Of a stretch of DNA of 64,000 bases, positions 21,801 through 32,098 are shown piece after piece (position 1 is the stretch's first letter; every line of letters begins with the position of its first letter). The translations under genes were made by a program, and so were the position numbers. The notes below the pieces were generated by a model that did no database searches, was not told the DNA's origin, and was given only the letters and a program-made list of their open reading frames with translations. The stretch is from Bursaphelenchus xylophilus. Its lineage: Eukaryota > Nematoda > Chromadorea > Rhabditida > Aphelenchoididae. Location of the stretch: positions 1,736,001 through 1,800,000 of the forward strand of contig CAJFCV020000002.1 of the NCBI GenBank assembly GCA_904066235.2, in the 5' to 3' direction.

Positions 21801-23912
21801 GTGCCCATTTGGGCAGCTCTTCAATTGGGATGAGTTTTTCGTTTTCATCAAAAGGCTCGGGCTTCAGTGCAGGGACATAGACAACTTCATAGCTTTTCTT
21901 CTGTTTTCGGTATGATCCATCCGGCAAGATGCACTTCTTGTTGCTCATGAAGTGGGATCCCTGTGTGAAGGCCATGTCTTCCAGGTCGAGGACATTCCTG
22001 GACTGCACCCAACTCGTGCTTTGGGCGGCTTCGGCTTCGCGGCGCTTCTGGGCTTTGGCTTCTTTTCGGTCTCTTTCGGTCTGAAAATGAGGGAAAATGA
22101 TCAAAACACCGTCAAAAAACAATATTTTCTTTCCACCGAAATGAAATCCTCCAATAGCTCTCTAAAACTAAAAAAAAAACATCAATCTCCTTACCTGAGC
22201 CACATCTCCAGCGCCTCCTTCACCACGGAGACTTCTCAGAATTCCCGATAAATCTGGACTTGAGCTCATTTGTTCTTCAATTTGCTTTCTTTCGGCTTCT
22301 GGAGCCTGCTTCAGCCTTGTGCACCAATAAATCATGGTTCGATTTTCTCGGAACAACTTGATCACATCGAAATTCTGATATTCCAACGATCTAACCAAAG
22401 CATTTTCAACGGCTCGATCGTCTTTAGACTCCTGAAAAACATGACATTTTACTTCAAAATTTGTAAATCCCAACTCAATTCTCAAAAAAACTGAAAAAAA
22501 AATAATATTGAGGTAGGTTTCAAACTTACCCCAAGAATCCTCAAGATCTCCTGAGCCTTCTCTTGGGCCTTCTCTGGCTCAAAAATCTTGCTCATGGCTC
22601 TCTGAATCCAATGGGCATCGATATCCGTGGGTTTGAGAACACTCTTTGTATCACTGTAAGCTGCTCGTTCTCCAGTATCTCCAGCTTGCAGGGTTCCATC
22701 AAAGACTGCTTCAACTCCATTCTCTTCGTCCTCATCCGACTCATCTTCCTTGACTTCTCTGGCCATTTCATCTTGATCTTCTTCTTCATCATCATCAAAT
22801 CTGACCGGCACTCCTTGCGCTTCGTCGATTTCTTCGGCCTGGAAGACATTAATGTTTCCATAAGTTATAAATTATATTTTGGCATGAAAAATCATGGTAT
22901 TTTACCTAAAACTCAAAAAAAAGTAAAAATCTTACTTCTCCTTCATCCTCATTCAAGTTCAGATCAAAATCGGTAATTCTCTTGGAAAGGTTAACCAAAA
23001 CTGCATATCGCTCTTCAGGCAATTTGCCAACAAGTTCTTCGACTTCTCTTCGGCGATCTTTCTCTCTGACGGCTTCACTTTTGAGGACTTTCAATACTTC
23101 TTCGGCAGCTCCAATCAAGATGTCTCGAGGCTGAAAAAAGGCATCTTACAAACTAAATCAACGAAAAATTCAATATGAAGCATTCAGCTGAATAAAGGAA
23201 TTCAGAATTTCTCTTAACCAAAACTTTATCCTGGTATTGCTCTAGTGTATCAAAATCGGCTTATTTGATGAAACTTCCTAAATACTCTCAAGCGCAATAT
23301 AAAACTAGCTCACGTTGTCTCCAAGAGCATCCTGGACGAAGTTTAGGACCATTTCAAAGCTCTGTCTTGTCTCTTGTGTCCTTGGTTTATAGTCACCAGT
23401 GAAATCTCCGACATCAACGACTGTTAATTTGGCCTTCTTCTTGGCTGGTCCCCCAGCTCCAGGTTTTCTAAAAATAAATAAAATCGACATCAAATTGCAT
23501 GAAGAAGGTCTATAAAAATTCAATTGATAAGAGGAGGTACAGGTCACCACGTATTTTACCTAAAAACCAACAAAAATAATAAAACACTCACTTCACTTTC
23601 TTCGCTTCCTTTGGAGCATCAGTGCGTTGGAAACGATCTCCCATCTTCATCCTAGCCAAGGAATCCCTGTTCAAGGGCATCACCTCACCGGTAGGCTCAT
23701 CTCGACTTCGCCGATCCGTGTAGTTGTAATCGACTTGAAGTACAAGATTGCTGTTCTAAAGCAACAACAAGTACAATATAAAAATCTCATTTTTTGGAAA
23801 CAAGGGATACATTGCAGAGTTATAAATTCTTCTAGATTCCTATCAACCCAAAAAGAAGCCAACTTACCGCCCGGTACTCATACTGCTGCTGACGAGCTAA
23901 TTCGTCAGCCAT
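12874..23912 (-). CDS. snrnp-200: Pre-mRNA-splicing helicase BRR2 (U5 snRNP 200 kDa protein)
   Basis: ATP-dependent RNA helicase of the U5 snRNP that unwinds U4/U6 during spliceosome activation. 19 exons (minus): 23912-23868, 23755-23592, 23467-23314, 23130-22936, 22838-22530, 22431-22195, 22080-21700, 21287-21108, 21068-20607, 20263-19871, 19720-19082, 18631-17818, 17533-17373, 16927-16498, 16162-15807, 15448-15277, 15228-15004, 14843-14056, 13179-12874. They sum to 2136 codons, the length I recall for the human protein. Signatures: N-terminal YEYRANSNLVLQ and DEPTGEV; first cassette Walker A APTGAGKT (about 493-500), DEIH (605-608), GRAGRPQYD (843-851), then a Sec63 unit with [16 protein letters not shown]. 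The second cassette is degenerate: GAPNGSGKR (1339-1347) and DDLQ (1444-1447) replace GSGKT and DExH, in line with its scaffold-like role. A TTACAG acceptor lies 15 bases before the ATG, possibly for a spliced leader. The symbol follows usual worm naming. Confidence 0.95.
13392..13889. repeat. Long palindrome in BRR2 intron 18 with an M1 MITE at its centre
   Basis: About 120-base arms: TTGCCCTATTCAAAAATCAT near 13392 and its diverged reverse complement ending near 13889. They share, inverted, GCCGGTTTCAAAATTTACGA and TTTTCGGCCAAG. Without the M1 copy the arms meet at AAGATAACTT, a tight hairpin. Confidence 0.75.
13517..13764. mobile_element. MITE M1 in BRR2 intron 18
   Basis: CAGTGACAGACCTGATCC to GCTCCGTCACTG, 248 bp, TA at 13515-13516 and 13765-13766. 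It sits exactly in the loop of the surrounding palindrome. Confidence 0.85.
16954..17179. mobile_element. MITE M1 in BRR2 intron 13, right end truncated
   Basis: Starts CAGTGAGGAACCTGATCC after TA at 16952-16953. The right arm reaches GCCACTGGATCA and then stops, so the terminal 12 or so bases are lost. Confidence 0.8.
18735..19030 (-). repeat. Two-copy tandem duplication in BRR2 intron 11
   Basis: 18735-18883 and 18884-19030 are imperfect direct copies of about 148 bases, each starting CATTGCAATTGCATGGCTGA and ending in AAAAATCCCACTGAC.GAGAAT. Confidence 0.8.
21411..21612. mobile_element. Short palindromic MITE in BRR2 intron 7
   Basis: About 85-base inverted arms, from TCGTCCAGAAAGTTCG to CGAACTTTCTGGACGA, meeting near 21500 around a short loop. 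Flanks AAATATT on each side could be a target duplication. No coding capacity; family not recognised. Confidence 0.7.
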
Positions 23913-24143
23913 GGTTAATATCAACTGTAATTATCAATGAGATCAACAATTTTCACAATGGAATTCGCCAAAGTTCACGGTAAAAACTCGGAAACAAGCC
24001 ACAGAAAGTTTTCCGCCAGTTTTTGCGAAATGCTGGCATTCTGTTCCACTCCGGTTTGTTTTCGTGGTAAGACGCAGAAAATTAGACAATGTGAGAAAAG
24101 TTTCGGCCGAAAATCGACGAAAAATTGGCACAACAAGCTGAAC
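23913..24143. promoter_or_regulatory. Shared divergent promoter region of BRR2 and BLOC-1 subunit 1 genes
   Basis: 231 bases separate the two start codons, which face away from each other. No TATA box is evident, as usual for housekeeping genes. An open frame continuous with BLOS1 runs back to 23937, but homology starts only near 24144-24153, so I treat that part as leader. Confidence 0.5.
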
Positions 24144-24709
24144 ATGGATAAAATGTTGAAGGACCATTCGTCTAAGCAAGCTGTTCGAAAGGAAATGCAG
24201 GGTAAGTTCATTTATATTTTTTGATGCAAGGTTTTAATGGAATATCAAATTTTTTGTTGGTTTTGATGGATTTCTTTCAGAAAAAAGAAAATCAGAAGCT
24301 GTTGTAAGTGCTCAGGGATTCACACACACAATTGTTGACCACTTGAACGACAAGTAAGTGGTTTTTCGGACTGTTTTCTTTAATTTTTAGGTATTTATTT
24401 GATTTTGATACCTAAAACCTGAGAAGCCAACTCTCTCCGGTTTGAAATTGACGTGCTCTTCCTTACAGAGTAGCCAGAGCCTATCATAATCAAAAACGAC
24501 TAGATGTGGAGGCAAAGAAACTGCAGAACAATTCCGAAAGCCTTCAAAAGATTGCGGCTGAATGGATTGAAAATATCGACAATTTCTCCTATTCCTTAAA
24601 GGTTCTTGGCAATGTGGAAACGTTTGCCAGAGCAATTGAGAAGGAGTGCACAATAATTGCGAAGACATTGGAGGAGACGCATAGAGGTAAAGAGGAAATT
24701 CCCGATTAG
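24144..24709 (+). CDS. blos-1: Biogenesis of lysosome-related organelles complex 1 subunit 1 (BLOS1/GCN5L1)
   Basis: Small coiled-coil subunit of BLOC-1 and BORC, which act in lysosome-related organelle formation and lysosome positioning. Exons 24144-24201, 24281-24353, 24469-24709; 123 aa. It follows the human protein from the start: MLKDHSSKQAVRKEMQEK against a similar human MLSRLLKEHQAKQNERKE, then VDHLN, VARAY-NQ-RLD, and GNVE-FARAIE in the C-terminal half. Either ATG (24144 or 24153) fits; the first is chosen. The last exon reads through a GGTAAA that could look like a donor, because the human C terminus ends at about the same place. AATAAA at 24748. Head-to-head with BRR2. Confidence 0.9.
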
Positions 24710-24957
24710 CTGCAACTACCTAGGACAATATCTGTAAATAACTGCTTAATAAACGCTAAGCTTTATAAAACACTCGTATACCTGTCCGAACTCATTTTTT
24801 CGATTAACACGCTTTAAACTAACCGTAAATTTTATCTTCATGTTGAAATTGTTATAAAATTAGTTACAAAATTCATATTTTACAGAGAAAGTCGGTAATC
24901 TGGAATAACAATGAACCCGATTCCTACTGAGACCTTTGGACATTCGTCTCCGACTGA

Positions 24958-25930
<973 letters not shown>

Positions 25931-26304
25931 TGTTTTAAATTAGATTTTCACCTTACTTTAGGTAAAACAGATAAAAAATTTGAAAAAAGTGATAGGAAAT
26001 TGTAATAAAGTGTAATAAAAATATTGGAAGGTTAAAAAAGTCCCAGTTGACCAGTTCTAGTTGTTTCACAGTGCAAATACGAGGATTTTGCGAATTATGA
26101 TAGCCGCCAAGCTGCGCCCGCACTTCCGTGAAGTGCGGCGACATTTTATACGCTGCATGCGAAAACATGCAATTCCGCTGTAAAAAGAGTTTACTTGGAG
26201 TAGATTGGGGTTCAAAGAGATTAAAATGGAGTATATAAAAATTTTTTATTAGCTTCGGTAACGGTAAAATAGATATTGGATAATGTTTTAGTCATCATTA
26301 TTAA
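25931..26304. other. 5' region of the PYM gene
   Basis: Spacer between the divergent PYM and kinase genes. AT-rich, no gene or motif recognised. Confidence 0.4.
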
Positions 26305-26421
26305 TACAGGGGTATCAATTTTGTGGACCGATTTGAAATGGCTATAACTTCTTTAATGTTGGCCAAATTTTAAAATTCTTTTTTTTTTCCCTGAATCCTC
26401 AGACGTCCCCATTTATGAATT
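26305..26421. mobile_element. Solo terminal repeat of the mariner-like element
   Basis: TACAGGGGTATCAATTTTGT and the following GGCTATAACTTCTTTAATG, GGCCAAATTTTAAAATTC match the left terminal repeat of the element at 36337-38353. Only one end is present, 145 bases before the kinase start. Confidence 0.65.
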
Positions 26422-26565
26422 TACAATTCATGCATAAAAAAGTGTCCGTCAAGAGTTATCAAAAATTTTCGCCCACTCTGAACCCAAGATTCGAGTTCAT
26501 TCTAGTTTTAACTGACTCACTGACCGGTCGACAATTCGTCGCTCTCTTTGCCCGTCCGGTCGGTC

Positions 26566-29500
26566 ATGGGGAACAAAGGAAGTAAGGTGCCGGCGAAAGG
26601 CCCCGGCGCGCGAGACAAGGCGAGTACCGCCAAACGGAAGCAGCACATGAGCAAGAATCAAGCGCTGAAGAATGCCAGTAGACAGGTAAGTTGGCTAATC
26701 CGGAAAATCAATGTCATTTACTAGCTGTTTCAAGTTTAAAGCCGATTTTTTTCAGCTCAGTTGCATGTCCCGAGACAAGCGCACCAAACGCGAAAAGGAG
26801 ATGAAAGAGGATGAGAGGGCCGGCGATGCGGAGAAGGGCCATGAACTCGCCGAACACTTGCGCCAAATCACCCCATTCAACGGTCGCTGGTCCGTCTCCA
26901 AGACCATTAACGAGGGTACTTACGGTGTTGTTTTTGACGCATTCGATGAGAAAACCAAGGTCCAGGGAGTCATCAAAGTGGCCAAGTCAATGTCCGCTGG
27001 CAATCAGACCACCGAATGGGAGAGTTTTCTGTTGGAGAGAATCTTTAGAGAGGTAAGGGGATGTTTTATAGTGGAGTCGATTTTTTTCTGAATTTTTGCA
27101 AATTTTTGTTTGTTGTGATGCACTGTGCAAAAAATGCAAAATCTTTTTTTTTTCCATACCGCACTGTGCGAAAAAAGTTTTCTTCGATTTTGCAGGCAGT
27201 AAATTTTTTTTAAAACCTTTTCGGAAAGTCGCTGGAGCGATTTCGGCGACATGCACGATGCAAAAAAAAGTCAGGGTGCGAGCGACAGCCGAAAAAAAGC
27301 CGATTGCACGGTGCGAAAGACACGAATTTGCACAGTGCAAAGTGAAAATTTGTTTTCGCACGGTGCATGTCGCGAAAATCACTCCAGCGACCTTGCGAAC
27401 GGATGAAGTACCGCACTGCGCGAATTTTTTTACTTCATTTCGCACTGTGCAAAAGATTTTTTTCTCCAGCTTGCACCGTGCAAAGGAAGTTTTAAAGCGC
27501 ACTGTGCAAAAAACTGCGCACTGTGCAAAAATTTTTTTATCAAGCTTGCACTGTGCAACAAAATAATGTTGTCAGAATCCGGCTAATGTAAGCTTTTTGT
27601 GCACGGCAAAAAACGTAATTTTTGTCTTCCGCACAACACTTTTAGCGACTCAATTTAGTATGAATTTTACTGCTTGATAAAAAAAAATTACTGTTTTTTT
27701 CCAATTTCAGGACAATGATGCGTCTATCGCTAGAATTCTGGACCGGGGAATGTTGGCGGATCAGGACGGAAATGGAATGGAGTTTGTGGTATTGGAAAAG
27801 GCGCAAATCTTGATCAGAGAGTGGTTGGACTCAGCCGTAAACAAGCAGTTGGTGGTGCTGGATGTGAGTTTTTTTGGAACGGATGGCTTTTAAATATGTA
27901 AAAATATTGAAAATTTAGTAACTTCATTTCAAAAATTGATCCTGAAGATTTTAATGCGAAAAAATATATATTTTTTTTTGGCAGATGTTGATCCAGAAAT
28001 CATGATGATTTTTACAAAATGCGAGCTAAATATTTTAGATGCCTTAGAAAATCGTAGGCTACATTTTGTAACAAGTTTCATCGAATGGCCACACTTACAG
28101 TCCCGGACCTGATCCAGTGACAGAAAACATGGCATTTTGCATCCGGGAAGTATCAAAAATGTCGCAAAATACCTCCCTCTCCAAGTGAAAAAGATCTCCG
28201 ATTTCAACAGCACGCCCTTCAAAACGAAGTCATTTTAGTTGGAAAGGGAGGCATTTTGCTACATTTTCGATACTTCCCGGCTGCAAAATGGCACGCTTTT
28301 TGCCACTGGATCAGGTCCGCCACTGTGAACGGCAATTTTCTGGATTTTTTGGGCGAAATTGCGGCTATATTCGGCCGTTCTTCAAAAATTTAAAAAAAAA
28401 TCCGTCATGATGACATGTTTTATTTTGGTCTTTTGATTGACAAAATATTTTTTTCGAGTGATTATAGGCGATTTTGAGATCTTTTTGGGGAATTTTTGCG
28501 TTTTTCGATGACCATTTTCAGCCAGATCCACGATTTTAATTTATTTTTTTTAACTATTTTCAATCCAAAATCTGGCCTAGAACCATATAAAAAGCCAAGA
28601 TTTTTTCAGCCTGTACTTTCATTTCAGGTTGCCATCCAAATGCTGAAAGGCATCGCGGACTTGCACTATCTCGGCCTCTTGCATCGTGATTTGAAGCCGG
28701 ACAATATGGGAATTTACTCGAAGGAGACGCCCGTCTGTCTTCTGTTTGACCTGGGCATGGCGCGCATGTACACGGACGGAGTGGGCGGGAATCGCGCACC
28801 CCGCACGGTGGTCCCGTTCCGTGGGACCCCGGAATGGGCGAGTGGTCATGCGGCGAAGGGAAGAGAGCAGTCGCGATTTGACGACTTGATCGCTTGGCTC
28901 TATGTGACTGTGGAGTTGATGGACCCGAACTCGGAGACCAACCAGCCGTTGCCTTGGACTTATCGATTCCAGCAAAAGGTGAGGATTTGTTGGGTATGCG
29001 GTGACAGGCCTGATCCAGTGGCAGAAAACGTGCCGTTTTGCATCCGGGAAGTATTAAAAATGTAGCAAAATACTTCCATTTCCAAGTGAAAAGACTCCGA
29101 TTTCAAAAGCGCCCTTCAAAATGGAATTTTTTTAGTTGAAGATGGAGACATTTTGCTACATTTTTTGATGCTTCCGGGGTGCGAAATAGTACGTTTTTTG
29201 CCACCGGATCAGGTCCGCCACTGAACACGGCAACTTTATAGATTTTTTGGACGAAATTGGGCTTACGTTAGTATATATTGGATAAGTCTTCAAAATTTCT
29301 AAAAACTCCGTCACGGTGACTTTTTTTTAAATTTTTTGCTTGACGAAAAAAAAGTTTTTTCAGTGGTTATACGCGATTTTGAGATGGTTTTTCTGGCAAA
29401 TTTTGCTTTTTTCATTGACCATTTTCAGCCAGTAGCCATCTTGAAGAGCAATTACGCCCCAGCCCGTCTGCTCCTCCGCTATTGCCCATTGCCATTCTAC

Positions 29501-29665
29501 GCCATCTATTCGTATCTGATGTCGGCCAACCGTCTGAAGCCGCCAGATTACGCGTTCATCGCGGACCGAATCGTCGAATCCAAGCAGATTGTGAAGGATA
29601 AGCCGCCACCCCCGCCTCGGTTCCCGACTGCGGCTGCGGTGAAAACGGAGGTGCCCCAGGCTTAA
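26566..29665 (+). CDS. CK1-family serine/threonine protein kinase, worm-type
   Basis: Exons 26566-26685, 26756-27052, 27711-27863, 28628-28978, 29429-29665; 385 aa. The N terminus MGNKGSK fits an N-myristoylation signal (Gly2, Ser6), so membrane attachment is likely. A basic linker precedes the kinase domain. Visible elements: Gly loop EGTYGVV (93-99), Lys114 in GVIKVAKS, catalytic loop HRDLKPDN (209-216) and DLG (231-233) in place of DFG. GTPEWAS takes the place of the GT-x-RYAS stretch typical of CK1. Asp211 and Asn216 are kept, so it is probably active. The C terminus has a poly-Pro stretch. Nematodes carry a large CK1/TTBK-like expansion, many members of which are germline expressed; this looks like one. 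AATAAA at 29709. Confidence 0.85.
27053..27710. repeat. Kinase intron 2: array of GCACTGTGC palindromes including an M2 MITE
   Basis: At least ten variants of the 9-12 base palindrome TGCACTGTGCA or TGCACAGTGCA (some with a CGGTGC arm) occur between 27119 and 27560, separated by T-rich stretches. 27215-27412 has inverted ends (TTCGGAAAGTCGCTGGAG and CTCCAGCGACCTTGCGAA) and is a diverged M2 copy. The remaining palindromes extend beyond it. Confidence 0.7.
28098..28325. mobile_element. MITE M1 in kinase intron 3
   Basis: CAGTCCCGGACCTGATCC to GGTCCGCCACTG, both arms present. It heads a longer block (28098-28525) that is duplicated in intron 4. Confidence 0.8.
28326..28525 (+). repeat. Copy of the 3' end of kinase intron 4, inside intron 3
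   Basis: After the M1 copy, about 200 bases match 29224-29432 in order, with roughly one base in four changed, and end in the identical TGACCATTTTCAGCCAG, including an acceptor AG (28520-28521). Using this acceptor would give an early stop. The real exon 4 acceptor is at 28626-28627. Confidence 0.75.
29003..29223. mobile_element. MITE M1 in kinase intron 4
   Basis: CAGGCCTGATCCAGTGGC to GGATCAGGTCCGCCACTG. The left tip is eroded. Paired with the copy in intron 3 by segmental duplication. Confidence 0.75.
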
Positions 29666-29819
29666 AGCCGCGAAATCAGAGACTTTTTATGGGTTTTTAG
29701 CTTTTGGAAATAAATACTGGAGACTGGCCGTAATTATGTTCAATTAACTTATTTTTAATTAATTCAATCGAAAATTACACCATTTATTATTTACCGTAAG
29801 TATCACTGAAGTAAAAAGT

Positions 29820-31697
29820 TTACATTACAAGCCAAGAAATCAATAGAATCATTGAAATTCCCATCAAAAAATTGATGGATTCCCGACGGCTTCCATTACA
29901 AGTCCCACCCTCGCAAACGCACTGTGTTCCCTCGTTTTTGAACGATATCTGGGCTCCAAGGAAGTCGATGTCGTGCTGATCCTCGAACGTGTAGCAATAA
30001 TCCGCGTTCAATGGACGGATCCCGCTGCAGCCGCGGATCTCGTAACGGCGGCCTGGAGTGGTTGATTATTTTTAAGGTAGAAGTTCCTTATTCTGGCCAC
30101 AACTTATAACTTTGCGGAAACTGGACAGAATTAGCCTAAACTTGGCGGGCAGGCTCGATTCATCTTTGACAGTGGATTTAGTTAGTGAGGTACCTTCTTT
30201 TTTTACGACCACCCCACCTTGCCCTTCAAAAACGGCTGCAGCTTGCGATTTTACATTTTATACGATGAGACCTGTCCAGAACTAAACTTATTGCCTCCGT
30301 ATAGAACTAATGAGTTGTCATAGCCTTTGTAGGTACCCTTAAAACTATCGAGCTTTCATAGTAATTCAGCGCCATCTCAGTCGAAGCCTTTCTTCGTTAC
30401 CTTAGCTCCCAAGCTAGGGCGCAGTTCGCAGAGTACCTTTGTTGTGGCCAGAATAAGGAACTTTTTCCATTTTTAACACAATGTTATAGATAGTTTGCGT
30501 GGGCCGCAGTAAAATGACTTCCTTACCATTCAGCGATCCAATATTTTTAGTGCAGTATGCACCGCTACAATAGTCGCGAGTGTCCCACCAGCAATGCCCA
30601 TAGCCGTCATAATATTTGCACTCCACACAGCGCACATCTTGAATTCAAGTATTATACTTATCACCTCGACGAAGACAAAACTACAACTCCCAACTTACTA
30701 TCCTTCCGTTGACAGGTTATCACCCCATTTGCTTGTCCCCAAACCTCCTGAGTCGCGTGTTCTCGTGTAATGAAATGGTTACAATCATCAGTCGTGCATA
30801 TCGAATACCCGACATATGGGGACTCGATGTGCTTCTTCTGGACGTAAACCGATTTCGGAGACTTGGCATAGTTGCAGGACGGGGTTAGAGCAGAACGGAG
30901 ATCTTCGTAGCCATCGATAAATTGCTCCAGACATCCCCGAACAAATGCATATTGGTCGGCTGAAAAGGTCGAGGAACGCTAGAGACCTTGTGAACGTTTC
31001 ATCCGCAAATCGTTTTGGCACAATCAGCAAGTAAGAATTTGAGGTTTTCAAAAATCATTCCGACAACACGGAATGATTCTTACGTTTGTGATTCTGATTC
31101 CCGACCGCTAATATCCGACATATTCCTTTGCGAAAAATACAGGGTGACAAATAAAAAATGCAACTTTTTTCATGGGTCCTGCCGCAAAAACTTTTAAGTG
31201 TAGAAAAATATGTTTCATACCATTAAATTATCCGTGTTTTTCTGTCCTAATCGTTTTATTTTCATGCCCATATCGATTGATTATCGTCTTTGTTTTGAGT
31301 GTCAAACAGAGGGACCCCGGCTTTACACCTTAAAGAATCTATGCCCAAAAAACTCTATGCCGAAACAGACCTCCGTGACACTAAGCCTGCAATCACGAAT
31401 AACCTTTGTTATGCTTTGCCATACTTTTTGCAGATGCAACATTATTTCATTTTCGGACTTACAAATCGCAAAAGCGCCTTCAAAACAGCCAATATTCGTC
31501 TCACATTTCCCTGTACTCGACGAATCTTGATCGCAATGCTCGTCGAAGAAGGCCGTCAGATTTCCATCCGGCCGAGTTGGCAATCCCGTCGTAGCCCACT
31601 CCTCGGCTAGCACTGGGGCCGCGCATGAGCGACAAGAATACCCGTTGATTTCGCGGATACAGTAAAGAATAATCACAAATATTAGACAAATTTGCAT
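29820..31697 (-). CDS. Secreted, probably GPI-anchored protein with two Ly6/uPAR-like domains
   Basis: Exons (minus) 31697-31463, 30959-30699, 30637-30527, 30052-29820, all phase 1; 279 aa. Residues 1-19 are a signal peptide (MQICLIFVIILYCIREING). Domain 1 starts C-R-S-C at 22-25 and ends in CTTDDCN. Domain 2 starts C-V-E-C and ends in CVCEGGTCN (about 246-255). A closing CxxxxCN is the three-finger (Ly6) hallmark. The last 16 residues are hydrophobic with no charged tail, as in GPI attachment signals. Phase 1 introns between modules are typical of extracellular domains. Intron 3 carries an inverted-repeat element. A poly(A) signal on this strand is at 29783-29788. Convergent with the kinase gene, 154 bases apart. 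The ligand or role is not evident; an ODR-2-like neuronal surface protein is only one possibility. Confidence 0.75.
30081..30463. mobile_element. Inverted-repeat element in intron 3 of the Ly6-like gene
   Basis: AAGTTCCTTATTCTGGCCAC at the left end is repeated in reverse complement at 30442-30463. 383 bp, no coding capacity. No clear target duplication seen. Confidence 0.7.
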
Positions 31698-32098
31698 ATT
31701 TCTTCTTTCCGAAATGAAGCGACGAAAAATGATGACTTGAAATTGGGTCGACCAAAGTTTACGACCACCTTGACTCACTGCCCAAACGAGCCGAAATGTG
31801 GGCAGTCATGAAGTCCAAGGGTGTTTTTTATGATTTCTAAACAATGCCAGAGGCAGTATGACGTAGTTTTGCGGGTTTATGGGCATGCAAATTTTTTTAA
31901 AACGTCTTGAAATTCAAAAGATTTTTTGTAAAAAGAAAGAAAAAATTCATACAAAACTTTCAAAAAATCTTGTCGTATAACGAATAAAACGCTTCCAATC
32001 TCCACAAATACTCCTTTATTTAGCGTTATATACAATTACCAACAAATAATGCGCTTCAAAAGTAATCCCTTTGCATTTTTACATCATCTGCAACAAGG
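31698..32098. other. Spacer between the Ly6-like and Cys-module genes
   Basis: 401 bases. The 3' UTR of the Cys-module gene reaches a poly(A) signal at 32015-32020 (minus). The rest is AT-rich with no feature recognised. Confidence 0.5.

Noticed and set aside
27119..27560. CRISPR-like array suggested by regularly repeated palindromes
   Set aside because: Spacing is irregular, the units are very short, the genome is eukaryotic, and a MITE explains part of it.
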